Source: Coprococcus phoceensis (GTDB lineage: Bacteria > Bacillota > Clostridia > Lachnospirales > Lachnospiraceae). From it: a stretch of DNA of 64,000 nt. Under the pieces are notes generated by a model. The model made no database searches, was not told the DNA's origin, and saw only the letters and a program-made list of their open reading frames with translations. Numbering within the stretch: the first letter of the stretch is position 1; each line of letters starts with the position of its first letter. Positions 10,153 to 19,824 of the stretch are shown here, piece after piece. The position numbers and the translations under genes are program-made. Where the stretch lies: positions 682,001 through 746,000 of the forward strand of contig NZ_FNWC01000007.1 in the NCBI RefSeq assembly GCF_900104635.1, in the 5' to 3' direction.

Positions 10153-10692
10153 TTAAAAACTCGGTGGGGTTGTCACCCATATAATCTTTGCACCGTTTGT
10201 TTTATTTGCTGTTATATAATGTTCCGAATGGGGAATGAAGTAAAAAGATTCCCCTTTTTTGGCAGTGTGTACTTTCCTGCCCACATGGATCTGAATGCTT
10301 CCCTGCAGAACATAACCGAATTCTTCCCCTTCGTGGGGGACGTCTAAGTAAGTGGAGCCTCCAGCTTCCAATGTAAGCAGGATTGGTTCCATCATATTCT
10401 TTTGAGCGTTTGGAATGATCCATTCAATGGTGTTGCGAAGTTCTGTGTCCTTTTTTACAAAAAAATCATCTTTGCGAAAGACGATCTGTTCATCGGACTC
10501 TTCGGCAAAGAATTCGGTCAGATTTGTACCGAGGCACTGAAGAATATCAATTAAAGTTGCGATAGAAGGGGAAGTCAGATTTCGCTCTAACTGTGAGATG
10601 AATCCCTTCGACAGTTCTGCTCGATTAGCTAATTCTTCCTGTGTCAAATTTCTTTCGATTCGAAGTTCTTTGATCTTATTTCCGATATTCAT
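10153..10692 (-). CDS. XRE-family regulator with cupin domain, likely polyamine-operon regulator
   Basis: 179 aa. An XRE/Cro helix-turn-helix occupies residues about 5-57 ([23 protein letters not shown]). A cupin sensor domain occupies about 105-175 ([14 protein letters not shown]). Proteins of this build commonly control polyamine or amino acid genes. It is the first gene of the operon with potA-potB-potCD, so it probably senses polyamines and controls its own operon; that is inference. The ATG at 10692 is used because AAAGGA lies just upstream, rather than the more distal ATG at 10716. Confidence 0.88.
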   Translation of the reverse strand: MNIGNKIKELRIERNLTQEELANRAELSKGFISQLERNLTSPSIATLIDILQCLGTNLTEFFAEESDEQIVFRKDDFFVKKDTELRNTIEWIIPNAQKNMMEPILLTLEAGGSTYLDVPHEGEEFGYVLQGSIQIHVGRKVHTAKKGESFYFIPHSEHYITANKTNGAKIIWVTTPPSF

Positions 10693-10794
10693 AAAGTAAT
10701 CCTTTCTAATCTGCAACAGAGTAGTAGAGTGCGCCTGTAAAAGTAAAAATAAACAAAAAGTTTAGTATTTCTTAACTGAAGGCACACAAATATT

Positions 10795-10822
10795 ATTATA
10801 CATGAATTGGAGAAAAAAGCAA
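10795..10822 (-). promoter_or_regulatory. SigA-type promoter of the pot operon
   Basis: On the minus strand TTGCTT (10817-10822) is followed after 16 nt by TATAAT (10795-10800). The predicted transcript would have a leader of about 95 nt before the regulator gene. A 7-bp inverted repeat, AATTGTT at 10821-10827 and AACAATT at 10841-10847, touches the -35 box and is a possible operator. Confidence 0.55.
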
Positions 10823-10874
10823 TTGTTGTTCGTGAAATGTAACAATTTTATTAAGTATTATTAATGATTTTGTA

Positions 10875-10904
10875 CTGTACTTTTCCATATGTTCGTATTA
10901 TAAT
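10875..10904 (+). promoter_or_regulatory. Promoter of the L,D-transpeptidase gene
   Basis: A TATAAT box at 10899-10904 with a weak CTGTAC -35 at 10875-10880 (18-nt spacer). The -10 is framed by a 9-bp perfect inverted repeat (10885-10893 and 10908-10916). Confidence 0.5.
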
Positions 10905-10916
10905 ATCAACATATGG
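10885..10916. repeat. Inverted repeat (putative operator) around the -10 box
   Basis: CCATATGTT (10885-10893) and its perfect complement AACATATGG (10908-10916) are separated by 14 nt that contain the TATAAT box. A dimeric repressor bound here would block the promoter. No T-run follows, so it is not a terminator. The regulator is unknown. Confidence 0.5.
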
Positions 10917-10942
10917 ATTAAGGATAAGAGGAGTTATACTAA

Positions 10943-12571
10943 ATGAGCGATAAAGAACGACAAAAAGAAGAAAGATCATCAGACGAGATCGTAGAAGAAA
11001 CTATGAAAGAAATCATGGAAAGCATTGCTGACTCAGAGGACGAAGAGACGCCAAAAGCTTCGGAATCAGAGGAGACTGCCGAGTCGAAAGAAGAGGAAGA
11101 ATCAGAGGAAGAGACGGAGAGTGAGATTTTCTTCTTGAATGATGACACAAGCTTCGATAAGGAAGTCAAAAAGCATGGAAAAAAGAAACGTGGCAGAATC
11201 ATTATCGCAGGCATCTTAGGAGCAATAGGTCTTATTTATTTGGGATTTTCCCTCTTTTTTATCAACCATTTTTACTTTGAAACAAAGATCAATGATGTCA
11301 GTTTTTCAGGAAAGACTGTGAAAGACGTAGAAAACTATATGAAGAAACAGGTGAGTGATTATACGCTGACATTAAAAGAAAGAGATGGAAAGACCGAGAC
11401 CATTCAGGGAAGTGCGATTGATCTGCAATACAAGAATGGAAAAGGTGTCGAAGAAGTAAAGGAGAATCAGAATCCATTTTTATGGTTTACGGCATTTTTT
11501 GGAAATGACAGCGCACAGGCAACGGTGGAAGTAAGCTACAATGAAGACAAGCTGAACCAGGCAATGGCATCTCTGGACTGTTTGAAAGAAGAGAACCAGA
11601 CAGCGCCGGTTTCGGCACAGCCGGTTTTTAACGGGGAGCAGTTTGAGATTCAGGCTGAGACGCTTGGAACGCAGATTGATCAGGAAACATTTTCAAAAGT
11701 TTTACATGATTATGTAGGACAATTTAGAGCAACATTAGATTTGGACAAAGAGAAGTGCTATGTGGCACCGAAGTTCACTACGGAATCAAAAGAAGTTATT
11801 TCTGCAAAAGACAGCATGAATAGTTATTTGAACGCTTCTGTTACATATACGGTAGAACCGAAAACAGTTGTAGATAAATCTCTGATCTCACAGTGGATGA
11901 CGGTAGATGAGAATATGAATGTCACATTCTCGGAAGATGCGATGAGAGCGTACATTGATGAACTGTGCAATCAGTATAATACGGTTGGAAAAGTCAGAAC
12001 GATTACAACGCCGACGGGAAAGACTGCAGAGGTGTCCGGCGGAGGATATGGCTGGGAGATTGATAAAGACGCGGAATACGAGACTTTGGTGAATAATATC
12101 AAGTCCGGTGAAGCGGTAGAAAGAGAGCCGGTGTATTCGCAGACAGCGGCATCACATGGAGCACAAGATTTTGGAACGACATATTTGGAAGTAGATTTGA
12201 CGACACAACATATGTGGTATATCGTGGATGGAACTGTGAAGCTTGAGACGGATGTAGTGACCGGAATCCCAGTGCCGGAACGTGTGACGCCACAGGGTAC
12301 ATATACTATTTTGGAGAAGATGAGAAATAAAACACTTCGCGGTGACAAAAAACCGGATGGAACTTATGAATATGAGACACCGGTAGAGTACTGGATGCGA
12401 GTTACATGGACGGGAATTGGGTTCCATGATGCCAAATGGCAGACAGCGTTTGGCGGTGAGATTTATAAGACGAGAAAAGGTTCTCACGGCTGTATCAATA
12501 TGCCGCCGGCTTTGGCAGGACAATTGTATGATATGCTTCAAGTGGGGTGCCCGGTCGTGATTCATTATTAA
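10943..12571 (+). CDS. Membrane-anchored L,D-transpeptidase (YkuD) with peptidoglycan-binding region
   Basis: 542 aa. A long acidic, Ser/Glu-rich cytoplasmic N-terminus (about 1-75) is followed by one transmembrane helix (about 85-108). A large extracellular region with PG_binding_4-like repeats comes next (about 110-400), and a C-terminal YkuD catalytic domain (about 410-542). The active-site motif SHGCINM is present, with the Cys at about residue 517. It forms 3-3 cross-links or attaches proteins to peptidoglycan outside the cell. Preceded by GAGGAG. It precedes tgt by 18 nt and may be cotranscribed. Confidence 0.9.
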   Translation: MSDKERQKEERSSDEIVEETMKEIMESIADSEDEETPKASESEETAESKEEEESEEETESEIFFLNDDTSFDKEVKKHGKKKRGRIIIAGILGAIGLIYLGFSLFFINHFYFETKINDVSFSGKTVKDVENYMKKQVSDYTLTLKERDGKTETIQGSAIDLQYKNGKGVEEVKENQNPFLWFTAFFGNDSAQATVEVSYNEDKLNQAMASLDCLKEENQTAPVSAQPVFNGEQFEIQAETLGTQIDQETFSKVLHDYVGQFRATLDLDKEKCYVAPKFTTESKEVISAKDSMNSYLNASVTYTVEPKTVVDKSLISQWMTVDENMNVTFSEDAMRAYIDELCNQYNTVGKVRTITTPTGKTAEVSGGGYGWEIDKDAEYETLVNNIKSGEAVEREPVYSQTAASHGAQDFGTTYLEVDLTTQHMWYIVDGTVKLETDVVTGIPVPERVTPQGTYTILEKMRNKTLRGDKKPDGTYEYETPVEYWMRVTWTGIGFHDAKWQTAFGGEIYKTRKGSHGCINMPPALAGQLYDMLQVGCPVVIHY

Positions 12572-12589
12572 AAGTAAAGAGGTAAAGAC

Positions 12590-13723
12590 ATGTATAAATT
12601 ATTAAAACGAGATGGACTCGCAAAACGAGGCGAGTTCCATACAGTGCACGGGGTCATTCAGACCCCTGTATTTATGAATGTAGGAACTGCGGCGGCAATC
12701 AAAGGCGCCGTATCTACAGAAGATTTACAAGGAATTAAGACGCAGGTAGAGTTATCCAATACGTATCATCTGCATGTGAGACCCGGAGATCAAGTGGTGA
12801 AAAAGTTAGGCGGTCTTCATAAATTTATGGTATGGGATAAGCCGATTCTGACAGATTCCGGTGGGTTCCAGGTGTTTTCGCTTGCGGGACTTCGTAAGAT
12901 TAAAGAAGAAGGTGTGTACTTTAACTCTCACATTGATGGCAAAAAAATCTTTATGGGACCGGAGGAAAGTATGCAGATTCAGTCCAATCTGGCTTCTACG
13001 ATTGCAATGGCATTTGATGAGTGCCCATCCAGTGTGGCGACAAGAGAATATATTCAGAACTCAGTGGAACGTACAACAAGATGGCTTGCAAGATGCAAAG
13101 CCGAGATGGCAAGATTGAATACGCTTCCGGATACGATCAACCAGCACCAGATGCTATTTGGAATTAATCAAGGCGGAATTTATGAAGATATTCGTATTGA
13201 ACATGCGAAAGAGATTGCAAAGATGGATTTGGATGGATACGCAGTCGGAGGGCTTGCGGTAGGAGAATCCCATGAGGAGATGTATCGCATTTTGGAGGCG
13301 GTTGTGCCGTATCTTCCGATTGAGAAACCTACGTATCTGATGGGTGTAGGGACTCCGGCAAATATTTTGGAAGCGGTTGACAGGGGTGTTGACTTTTTTG
13401 ACTGTGTATATCCGAGCCGAAACGGAAGACATGGACATGTATATACAAATCAGGGGAAATTAAACTTGTTCAATGCAAAATATGAGCTGGATGACGCGCC
13501 GATTGAAGAGGGCTGCCAGTGTCCTGCATGCCGCACATACAGCAGAGCGTACATCAGACATCTTTTGAAAGCAAAAGAGATGCTTGGAATGAGACTCTGT
13601 GTGCTGCATAATTTGTATTTCTATAACAATATGATGGAAGAGATCAGAGCTGCGATTGAAGCAGGACGCTATAAAGAATACAAAAGAGAAAAACTTGCAG
13701 GAATGGGAATTCAGGAAGTATAA
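12590..13723 (+). CDS. tgt: Queuine tRNA-ribosyltransferase (TGT)
   Basis: 377 aa. Exchanges guanine 34 of tRNA Asp/Asn/His/Tyr for a queuosine precursor. It has the catalytic Asp in DSGGFQVF (about 89-96), GGLAVGE, the second catalytic Asp region FFDCVYPSRNGRHGH (about 267-281), and the zinc site CQCPAC (about 310-315) followed by a distal Cys and His in LCVLHN. The yajC gene downstream is a usual neighbour of tgt; the secDF genes often found next are absent here. Confidence 0.96.
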   Translation: MYKLLKRDGLAKRGEFHTVHGVIQTPVFMNVGTAAAIKGAVSTEDLQGIKTQVELSNTYHLHVRPGDQVVKKLGGLHKFMVWDKPILTDSGGFQVFSLAGLRKIKEEGVYFNSHIDGKKIFMGPEESMQIQSNLASTIAMAFDECPSSVATREYIQNSVERTTRWLARCKAEMARLNTLPDTINQHQMLFGINQGGIYEDIRIEHAKEIAKMDLDGYAVGGLAVGESHEEMYRILEAVVPYLPIEKPTYLMGVGTPANILEAVDRGVDFFDCVYPSRNGRHGHVYTNQGKLNLFNAKYELDDAPIEEGCQCPACRTYSRAYIRHLLKAKEMLGMRLCVLHNLYFYNNMMEEIRAAIEAGRYKEYKREKLAGMGIQEV

Positions 13724-13749
13724 AAAAATTATGAAATCTAAAAAAACAC

Positions 13750-13778
13750 TTGATGTATGTCTATAGATTGTGTATGAT
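13750..13778 (+). promoter_or_regulatory. SigA-type promoter of yajC
   Basis: TTGATG (13750-13755), 17-nt spacer, TATGAT (13773-13778). It gives yajC its own promoter although the gene lies close behind tgt. Confidence 0.65.
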
Positions 13779-13813
13779 GGTCATAGTGTTTAAAAATAGT
13801 AGGAGGAAATAAG

Positions 13814-14095
13814 ATGAATAATCCAATATTTTTGCTTATTTTTTATGCAGTAATTCTTGGGGGATTTTGGTTCTTACTGATGCGTCCGCAAAAGAAAGAA
13901 CAGAAGAGAATACAGTTGATGTTATCTGAACTGGCAGTAGGTGATACTGTGTTGACAACAAGTGGATTCTACGGAGTAATCATTGATATTACAGACGAGG
14001 ATGTAATTGTAGAGTTTGGTAATAACAAGAACTGCCGTATTCCGATGCAGAAAGCAGCGATTACGCAGGTAGAAAAAGCAAATACAGAAGAATAA
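13814..14095 (+). CDS. yajC: Preprotein translocase accessory subunit YajC
   Basis: 93 aa. One N-terminal membrane helix (about 3-22) is followed by the family signature MRPQKKEQKR and a small soluble domain (GDTVLTTSGFYGVI). It associates with SecDF in the Sec translocase. A strong AGGAGG site precedes the ATG. No secD or secF is adjacent; a terminator follows directly. Confidence 0.92.
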   Translation: MNNPIFLLIFYAVILGGFWFLLMRPQKKEQKRIQLMLSELAVGDTVLTTSGFYGVIIDITDEDVIVEFGNNKNCRIPMQKAAITQVEKANTEE

Positions 14096-14106
14096 GTGAA
14101 TGTAAA

Positions 14107-14132
14107 GGGAAGGCTTAGCCTTCTCTTTTTTT
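14107..14132 (+). terminator. Rho-independent terminator after yajC
   Basis: GGGAAGGC (14107-14114) pairs with GCCTTCTC (14118-14125) around a TTA loop, followed by a run of seven T (14126-14132). Confidence 0.88.
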
Positions 14133-14184
14133 GGCCTTAAAACAGAGTATACTCTAAAAAAATACACTTTTCCGTATTAAAGGG

Positions 14185-14213
14185 TTGAAACGTGAATAAA
14201 AATACGATATGAT
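14185..14213 (+). promoter_or_regulatory. SigA-type promoter of the leuB-ilvD-ilvB-serC-serA genes
   Basis: TTGAAA (14185-14190), 17-nt spacer, TATGAT (14208-14213). Transcription would start near 14220, leaving a leader of only about 32 nt, too short for a T-box or a classical attenuator. Confidence 0.7.
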
Positions 14214-14251
14214 TAGACCTATAAACTTTTGCAAGAGAAGGGAAGAGATAT

Positions 14252-15337
14252 ATGGAATTGAAAGTTGGAATTATCAAAGGGGATGGGATTGGTCCTGAAA
14301 TTGTAGAAGAGGCAATGAAAGTATTAGATAAGGTCGGAGAAGTGTACGGCCATACATACAGATATAAAGAGTTATTGCTTGGAGGCGCCTCGATTGATGT
14401 ACATGGGATCCCATTGACAGATGAGACTGTAGCGGAAGCAAAATCATGTGACGCTGTTTTGATGGGCTCTATCGGAGGAGATGCAAAAGTTTCACCGTGG
14501 TATCAGTTGGAACCAAACAGACGCCCGGAGGCAGGACTTTTAAAGATTCGAAAAGAATTGAATCTCTTTGCAAACTTAAGACCGGCAGTGCTGTATGATG
14601 AATTGAAAGGAGCATGCCCGTTAAAAGAAGAGATTACCGAAGGTGGATTTGATATGATGATCATGCGAGAACTAACGGGTGGATTGTATTTTGGAAATCG
14701 AAAGACGGAAGAGATAGATGGTGTTATGACCGCATGTGACGAACTTACCTACAATGAGAATGAGATTCGAAGAATTGCAAAGAGAGCATTTGAGATCGCG
14801 ATGAAACGAAGAAAAAAAGTGATCAGTGTGGATAAAGCGAATGTCCTTGATTCTTCCAGATTATGGAGAAAGATTGTTGAGGAGATTGCAAAAGAATATC
14901 CAGAAGTTGCTTTGGAACATATGCTTGTCGACAACTGTGCGATGCAGCTTGTAAAAGATCCAAAGCAGTTTGATGTGATTTTGACAGAAAACATGTTTGG
15001 AGACATTTTGTCCGATGAGGCAAGCATGGTGACAGGTTCAATCGGAATGCTTGCCTCGGCAAGTTTGAACGATACAAAATTCGGTCTATATGAGCCAAGC
15101 GGCGGTTCGGCACCGGATATTGCAGGCAAAGGAATTGCTAATCCGATTGCCACAATACTGTCTGCGGCGATGATGTTAAGATTTTCATTTGACTTAGATA
15201 AAGAGGCGGATGCAATTGAGAAAGCAGTCAGTCAGGTATTAAAAGATGGGTACCGTACCATCGATATCATGTCAGAAGGAAAAGAACAGGTTGGCACTGC
15301 GAAAATCGGTGATCTGATCTGTGAAAGAATTGCGTAA
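14252..15337 (+). CDS. leuB: 3-isopropylmalate dehydrogenase
   Basis: 361 aa. Oxidatively decarboxylates 3-isopropylmalate in leucine synthesis, using NAD and a divalent metal. The N-terminal GDGIGPEIV, the substrate motif [11 protein letters not shown] (about 136-146), and the C-terminal NAD-site motif [16 protein letters not shown] (about 285-300) are all intact. It is the first gene of a branched-chain and serine biosynthesis operon. leuA and leuCD are not in the window. Confidence 0.96.
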   Translation: MELKVGIIKGDGIGPEIVEEAMKVLDKVGEVYGHTYRYKELLLGGASIDVHGIPLTDETVAEAKSCDAVLMGSIGGDAKVSPWYQLEPNRRPEAGLLKIRKELNLFANLRPAVLYDELKGACPLKEEITEGGFDMMIMRELTGGLYFGNRKTEEIDGVMTACDELTYNENEIRRIAKRAFEIAMKRRKKVISVDKANVLDSSRLWRKIVEEIAKEYPEVALEHMLVDNCAMQLVKDPKQFDVILTENMFGDILSDEASMVTGSIGMLASASLNDTKFGLYEPSGGSAPDIAGKGIANPIATILSAAMMLRFSFDLDKEADAIEKAVSQVLKDGYRTIDIMSEGKEQVGTAKIGDLICERIA

Positions 15338-15354
15338 CGAAGGGAGAGACAGAT

Positions 15355-17022
15355 ATGAGAAGTGATACAGTAACAAAAGGAATGCAGCAGGCACCGCACC
15401 GTTCGTTGTTCAATGCATTAGGATATACAGAAGAAGAGTTGGAAAAACCGTTAGTGGGAATCGTGTGTTCTTACAATGAGATTGTGCCGGGGCATATGAA
15501 TCTTGACAAGATTGCCAATGCGGTAAAAATGGGTGTGGCAATGGCTGGTGGAACGCCTGTTATGTTTCCGGCAATTGCAGTCTGTGACGGAATTGCAATG
15601 GGGCATATCGGTATGAAATATTCTCTTGTCACAAGAGACCTGATCGCAGATTCCACGGAAGCGATGGCTATGGCACATCAGTTTGATGCGCTTGTCATGA
15701 TTCCGAACTGTGATAAAAATGTACCGGGACTTTTGATGGCAGCAGCAAGAATCAATGTGCCGACGATTTTTGTGAGCGGAGGTCCGATGCTAGCGGGGAG
15801 AGTGAAGGGATGCAAGACAAGCCTTTCGAGTATGTTTGAGGCAGTTGGTTCCTATGCGGCGGGAACGATGACTGCAGAAGATGTACAGGAATTTGAGAGC
15901 AAAGCATGTCCGACTTGTGGTTCCTGCTCCGGTATGTACACGGCAAACAGCATGAACTGTCTGACGGAAGTGCTTGGTATGGGATTGAAAGGAAATGGAA
16001 CGATTCCGGCGGTGTATTCCGAACGAATCCGCCTTGCAAAACACGCAGGAATGAAAGTGATGGAGCTGTGGGAGAAAAATATCAGGCCAAGAGATATTAT
16101 GACAGAAAAGGCGATTTTGAATGCACTTACTGTGGATATGGCGCTGGGCTGTTCGACAAACAGTATGTTACATCTTCCGGCGATTGCACATGAGATTGGA
16201 ATGGATTTTGATATCACATTTGCAAATGAGATCAGTGCAAAGACCCCGAACCTCTGTCATCTCGCACCGGCAGGACACACGTATATGGAAGACCTGAACG
16301 AGGCAGGCGGTGTGTATGCAGTGATGAATGAGTTAAATAAAAAGAATCTTTTATATACAGAGTGCATGACCGTAACTGGAAAAACAGTTGGTGAGAACAT
16401 TGAGGGATGTGTCAACAAAGATCCGGATGTCATAAGACCAATTGAAAATCCATACAGTGAAACAGGTGGTCTTGCAGTGCTCACAGGAAACCTTGCACCA
16501 CATGGCGGCGTTGTAAAACGTTCGGCGGTTGTGGAAGAGATGATGGTACATGAAGGTCCGGCGAGAGTGTTTGACTGTGAGGAAGATGCGATTGCCGCAA
16601 TCAAAGGCGGAAAAATTGTCGCAGGTGATGTGGTTGTCATTCGCTATGAGGGACCGAAAGGAGGACCTGGAATGAGGGAGATGCTCAATCCGACATCGGC
16701 AATTGCCGGTATGGGACTCGGCTCCAGTGTGGCGTTGATTACGGATGGGCGTTTCAGTGGCGCATCAAGAGGTGCATCCATCGGACACGTGTCTCCGGAA
16801 GCAGCAGTGGGAGGTCCAATTGCGTTAGTGGAAGAAGGCGATATCATTAAGATCAATATCCCGGAAAATAAAATAGAGCTGGCTGTTTCGGATGAGCTGC
16901 TTGCAAAAAGGAAAGCAGAGTGGAAACCAAGAAAACCAAAGGTTACAACAGGTTATTTGGCAAGATATGCGGCGCTGGTGACATCCGGAAACAGAGGAGC
17001 TGTATTAGAAATCCCAAGATAA
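15355..17022 (+). CDS. ilvD: Dihydroxy-acid dehydratase
   Basis: 555 aa. Converts dihydroxy-acids to 2-oxo acids for valine, leucine and isoleucine. Iron-sulfur ligands are in NCDKNVPG (about 118-125) and [16 protein letters not shown] (about 185-200). It lies 17 nt after leuB and 18 nt before ilvB, each with a GGGAGAG or GAAGGAG site, so a single transcript is likely. Confidence 0.97.
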   Translation: MRSDTVTKGMQQAPHRSLFNALGYTEEELEKPLVGIVCSYNEIVPGHMNLDKIANAVKMGVAMAGGTPVMFPAIAVCDGIAMGHIGMKYSLVTRDLIADSTEAMAMAHQFDALVMIPNCDKNVPGLLMAAARINVPTIFVSGGPMLAGRVKGCKTSLSSMFEAVGSYAAGTMTAEDVQEFESKACPTCGSCSGMYTANSMNCLTEVLGMGLKGNGTIPAVYSERIRLAKHAGMKVMELWEKNIRPRDIMTEKAILNALTVDMALGCSTNSMLHLPAIAHEIGMDFDITFANEISAKTPNLCHLAPAGHTYMEDLNEAGGVYAVMNELNKKNLLYTECMTVTGKTVGENIEGCVNKDPDVIRPIENPYSETGGLAVLTGNLAPHGGVVKRSAVVEEMMVHEGPARVFDCEEDAIAAIKGGKIVAGDVVVIRYEGPKGGPGMREMLNPTSAIAGMGLGSSVALITDGRFSGASRGASIGHVSPEAAVGGPIALVEEGDIIKINIPENKIELAVSDELLAKRKAEWKPRKPKVTTGYLARYAALVTSGNRGAVLEIPR

Positions 17023-17040
17023 AGAGAAGGAGAAAGACAG

Positions 17041-18717
17041 ATGCAATTAACAGGAGCAGAAATCGTGATCGAATGTTTGAAAGAGCAGGGAGTGGATACT
17101 GTATTTGGATATCCGGGAGGTGCGATTTTAAATGTATACGATGCGTTATATAAACATAGCGATGAGATTTGTCATATATTGACTTCCCACGAACAGGGAG
17201 CTGCACATGCAGCAGACGGATATGCAAGAGCAACCGGGAAAGTAGGTGTCTGCCTTGCAACAAGTGGACCGGGAGCCACGAATCTTGTGACCGGGATTGC
17301 GACGGCGTATATGGATTCCATTCCAGTAGTGGCGATTACCTGTAACGTAGGTGTTTCCCTGCTTGGAAAAGATAGTTTTCAGGAAATAGATATCGCAGGC
17401 ATTACAATGCCGATTACAAAGCACAATTATATCGTCAAAGATGTCGATAAATTGGCGGATACGATTCGAAAAGCGTTTTTGATTGCAAGGACAGGAAGAC
17501 CGGGACCAGTTCTGATCGATATTCCGAAAGATGTGACTGCAAATCTGAGTGAATATCAAAAAGTAGAAATTGACGTCACAGATATTCAGAGAAAGAAAAT
17601 CGATGAAGATGAGATTGAAACAGCGGTGAAAATGATTCAGAGAGCCAAGAAACCATATATTTTTGTGGGTGGCGGGGCAGTTTTGTCAGGAGCAAGTGAG
17701 TCTTTAGTGGAATTTGCACATAAAATTGATGCGCCTGTGGCGGATTCTCTGATGGGAAAAGGAGCATTTCCGGGAACAGATGAGCTGTACTCTGGAATGC
17801 TTGGAATGCATGGAACGAAAGCGTCGAATTTTGGAGTGAGCCAATGTGACCTTTTGGTCGTGGTCGGTGCAAGGTTCAGTGACCGTGTGACTGGAAATGC
17901 AAAGAAATTTGCACATCATGCGAAAATTCTGCAAATTGATATTGATCCGGCAGAAATAGATAAAAATATTCTCACAGATGCGAGTGTGACCGGAGATATC
18001 AAAGAAGTTCTGATAATCCTGAATGAAAAGGTGGAACAGCAAAGTCATGAGGAATGGAAACAGCAGATTGAGGAATATAAAGAAAAACATCCTCTGACGT
18101 ATCATCCGGAAGGACTTACAGGACCGTATATTGTGGAAGAAATATACAGACAGACTAACGGAGACGCAATCATTACAACAGAAGTCGGACAGCATCAGAT
18201 GTGGGCTGCACAATTTTATAAATACACAAAACCGAGAACGTTTTTAACTTCGGGAGGTCTTGGGACAATGGGCTATGGACTTGGCGCTTCGCTCGGAGCA
18301 AAGATGGGGATGCCGGACAAGACCGTGGTCAATGTTGCCGGAGATGGATGTTTCCGAATGAATATGAATGAGATTGCAACAGCGGCAAGATACAATATTC
18401 CGATTATTCAAGTCGTGGTAAATAACCATGTACTTGGCATGGTGCGTCAGTGGCAGACGCTGTTTTATGAAAAGCGTTATTCTGCAACCGTGTTAAATGA
18501 TGCGGTAGACTTTGTAAAATTGGCAGAAGCAATGGGGGCGGTCGGAATACGTGCGGCGACACGGGAAGAGTTTCAAAAAGCTTTCCAGGAGGCGCTGGCT
18601 ATGGGGAGACCGGTTGTGATTGACTGCCAGATCGACAGTGATGAAAAAGTATGGCCGATGGTTGCACCAGGGGCTGCGATCAGCGAGGCATTTAGTGAAG
18701 AAGATTTAGAAAAATAA
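17041..18717 (+). CDS. ilvB: Acetolactate synthase, large (catalytic) subunit
   Basis: 558 aa thiamine-diphosphate enzyme that starts branched-chain amino acid synthesis. VFGYPGGAIL and the catalytic Glu in SHEQGAAHAADGYARATG (near residue 51) are present, as is the ThDP/Mg motif GDGCFRMNMNEIATA with NN (about 434-462). No small regulatory subunit gene (ilvN/ilvH) and no ilvC is next to it; serC follows directly. Confidence 0.95.
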   Translation: MQLTGAEIVIECLKEQGVDTVFGYPGGAILNVYDALYKHSDEICHILTSHEQGAAHAADGYARATGKVGVCLATSGPGATNLVTGIATAYMDSIPVVAITCNVGVSLLGKDSFQEIDIAGITMPITKHNYIVKDVDKLADTIRKAFLIARTGRPGPVLIDIPKDVTANLSEYQKVEIDVTDIQRKKIDEDEIETAVKMIQRAKKPYIFVGGGAVLSGASESLVEFAHKIDAPVADSLMGKGAFPGTDELYSGMLGMHGTKASNFGVSQCDLLVVVGARFSDRVTGNAKKFAHHAKILQIDIDPAEIDKNILTDASVTGDIKEVLIILNEKVEQQSHEEWKQQIEEYKEKHPLTYHPEGLTGPYIVEEIYRQTNGDAIITTEVGQHQMWAAQFYKYTKPRTFLTSGGLGTMGYGLGASLGAKMGMPDKTVVNVAGDGCFRMNMNEIATAARYNIPIIQVVVNNHVLGMVRQWQTLFYEKRYSATVLNDAVDFVKLAEAMGAVGIRAATREEFQKAFQEALAMGRPVVIDCQIDSDEKVWPMVAPGAAISEAFSEEDLEK

Positions 18718-18739
18718 AAATGAAGTGGAGGAATAAAAA

Positions 18740-19822
18740 ATGAGCAGAGTGTATAATTTTTCAGCAGGACCGGCAGTATTGCCAGAAAGTGTTCTAAAAT
18801 CAGCAGCAGAAGAGATGTTAGATTACAAGGGATGCGGAATGTCGGTTATGGAGATGAGTCATAGATCGAAAGCATTTGAGGAGATTATCAAAACGGCGGA
18901 GTCGGATTTAAGAGAGCTCATGCATATTCCGGATAACTATAAAGTGCTGTTTTTGCAGGGAGGAGCGTCACAGCAGTTTGCGATGATTCCGATGAACTTG
19001 ATGAAAAACAAGGTGGCGGACTACATTGTGACTGGACAATGGGCAAAAAAAGCATACCAGGAAGCAGCAAAATATGGTAAGGTCAATAAAATTGCTTCTT
19101 CAGAAGATAAAACATTTTCTTACATACCAGATTGTTCAGATCTTCCAATCTCAGAAGATGCAGACTATGTGTATATTTGTGAAAATAATACGATTTATGG
19201 AACCAAATTTAAGGAACTGCCAAATACAAAAGGAAAGACACTTGTAGCCGATGTATCATCCTGCTTTTTATCAGAACCGGTAGATGTCAGCAAATATGGA
19301 ATTATTTATGGTGGTGTACAAAAGAATATCGGACCTGCAGGTGTAGTTATTGTGATTATCCGCGAAGATTTGATTACAGAAGATGTGCTCCCGGGAACAC
19401 CTACGATGCTCACATATAAGACACATGCTGATGCAGATTCTCTTTACAACACTCCGCCTGCTTATGGAATTTATATCTGTGGAAAAGTATTTCAGTGGCT
19501 GAAAGAGATGGGTGGTCTGGAAGCGATGAAAGAGAGAAATGAAAGAAAAGCAAAGATTCTTTACGATTTTCTTGATCAAAGTAAATTGTTCAAAGGAACA
19601 GTGGAAAAGAAAGATCGCTCTCTTATGAATGTGCCGTTTGTTACAGGAAGTGACGAGTTAGATGCAAAATTTGTAAAAGAAGCAAAGGCGGCAGGACTTG
19701 AGAATTTAAAAGGTCACAGAAGTGTTGGAGGTATGAGAGCAAGTATCTATAATGCGATGCCGGAAGAAGGCGTTCAGGCACTGGTGGACTTTATGAAAAA
19801 ATTTGAGGAGGAGAATCTGTAG
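18740..19822 (+). CDS. serC: Phosphoserine aminotransferase
   Basis: 360 aa PLP enzyme. Makes phosphoserine from 3-phosphohydroxypyruvate and glutamate. The N-terminal YNFSAGPAVLP signature, the GGASQQF phosphate region, and the PLP-binding Lys in GGVQKNIGPAG (about 191-201) are seen. A GTGGAGGA site precedes it. It lies directly upstream of serA (2 nt), so two steps of serine synthesis are made together. Confidence 0.97.
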   Translation: MSRVYNFSAGPAVLPESVLKSAAEEMLDYKGCGMSVMEMSHRSKAFEEIIKTAESDLRELMHIPDNYKVLFLQGGASQQFAMIPMNLMKNKVADYIVTGQWAKKAYQEAAKYGKVNKIASSEDKTFSYIPDCSDLPISEDADYVYICENNTIYGTKFKELPNTKGKTLVADVSSCFLSEPVDVSKYGIIYGGVQKNIGPAGVVIVIIREDLITEDVLPGTPTMLTYKTHADADSLYNTPPAYGIYICGKVFQWLKEMGGLEAMKERNERKAKILYDFLDQSKLFKGTVEKKDRSLMNVPFVTGSDELDAKFVKEAKAAGLENLKGHRSVGGMRASIYNAMPEEGVQALVDFMKKFEEENL

Positions 19823-19824
19823 AT

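Noticed and set aside
10939..11214. Ser-rich minus-strand reading frame opposite the L,D-transpeptidase N-terminus
   Set aside because: It is the mirror of the acidic Glu/Ser-rich region of the real gene, without a ribosome site.
14096..14251. Possible T-box or attenuator before the leuB-ilvD-ilvB-serCA genes
   Set aside because: The promoter leaves a leader of only about 32 nt with no T-box sequence. The hairpin before it is the yajC terminator.
15751..16640. Several minus-strand frames opposite ilvD
   Set aside because: They overlap a fully conserved gene and match no family; codon-pattern artefacts.
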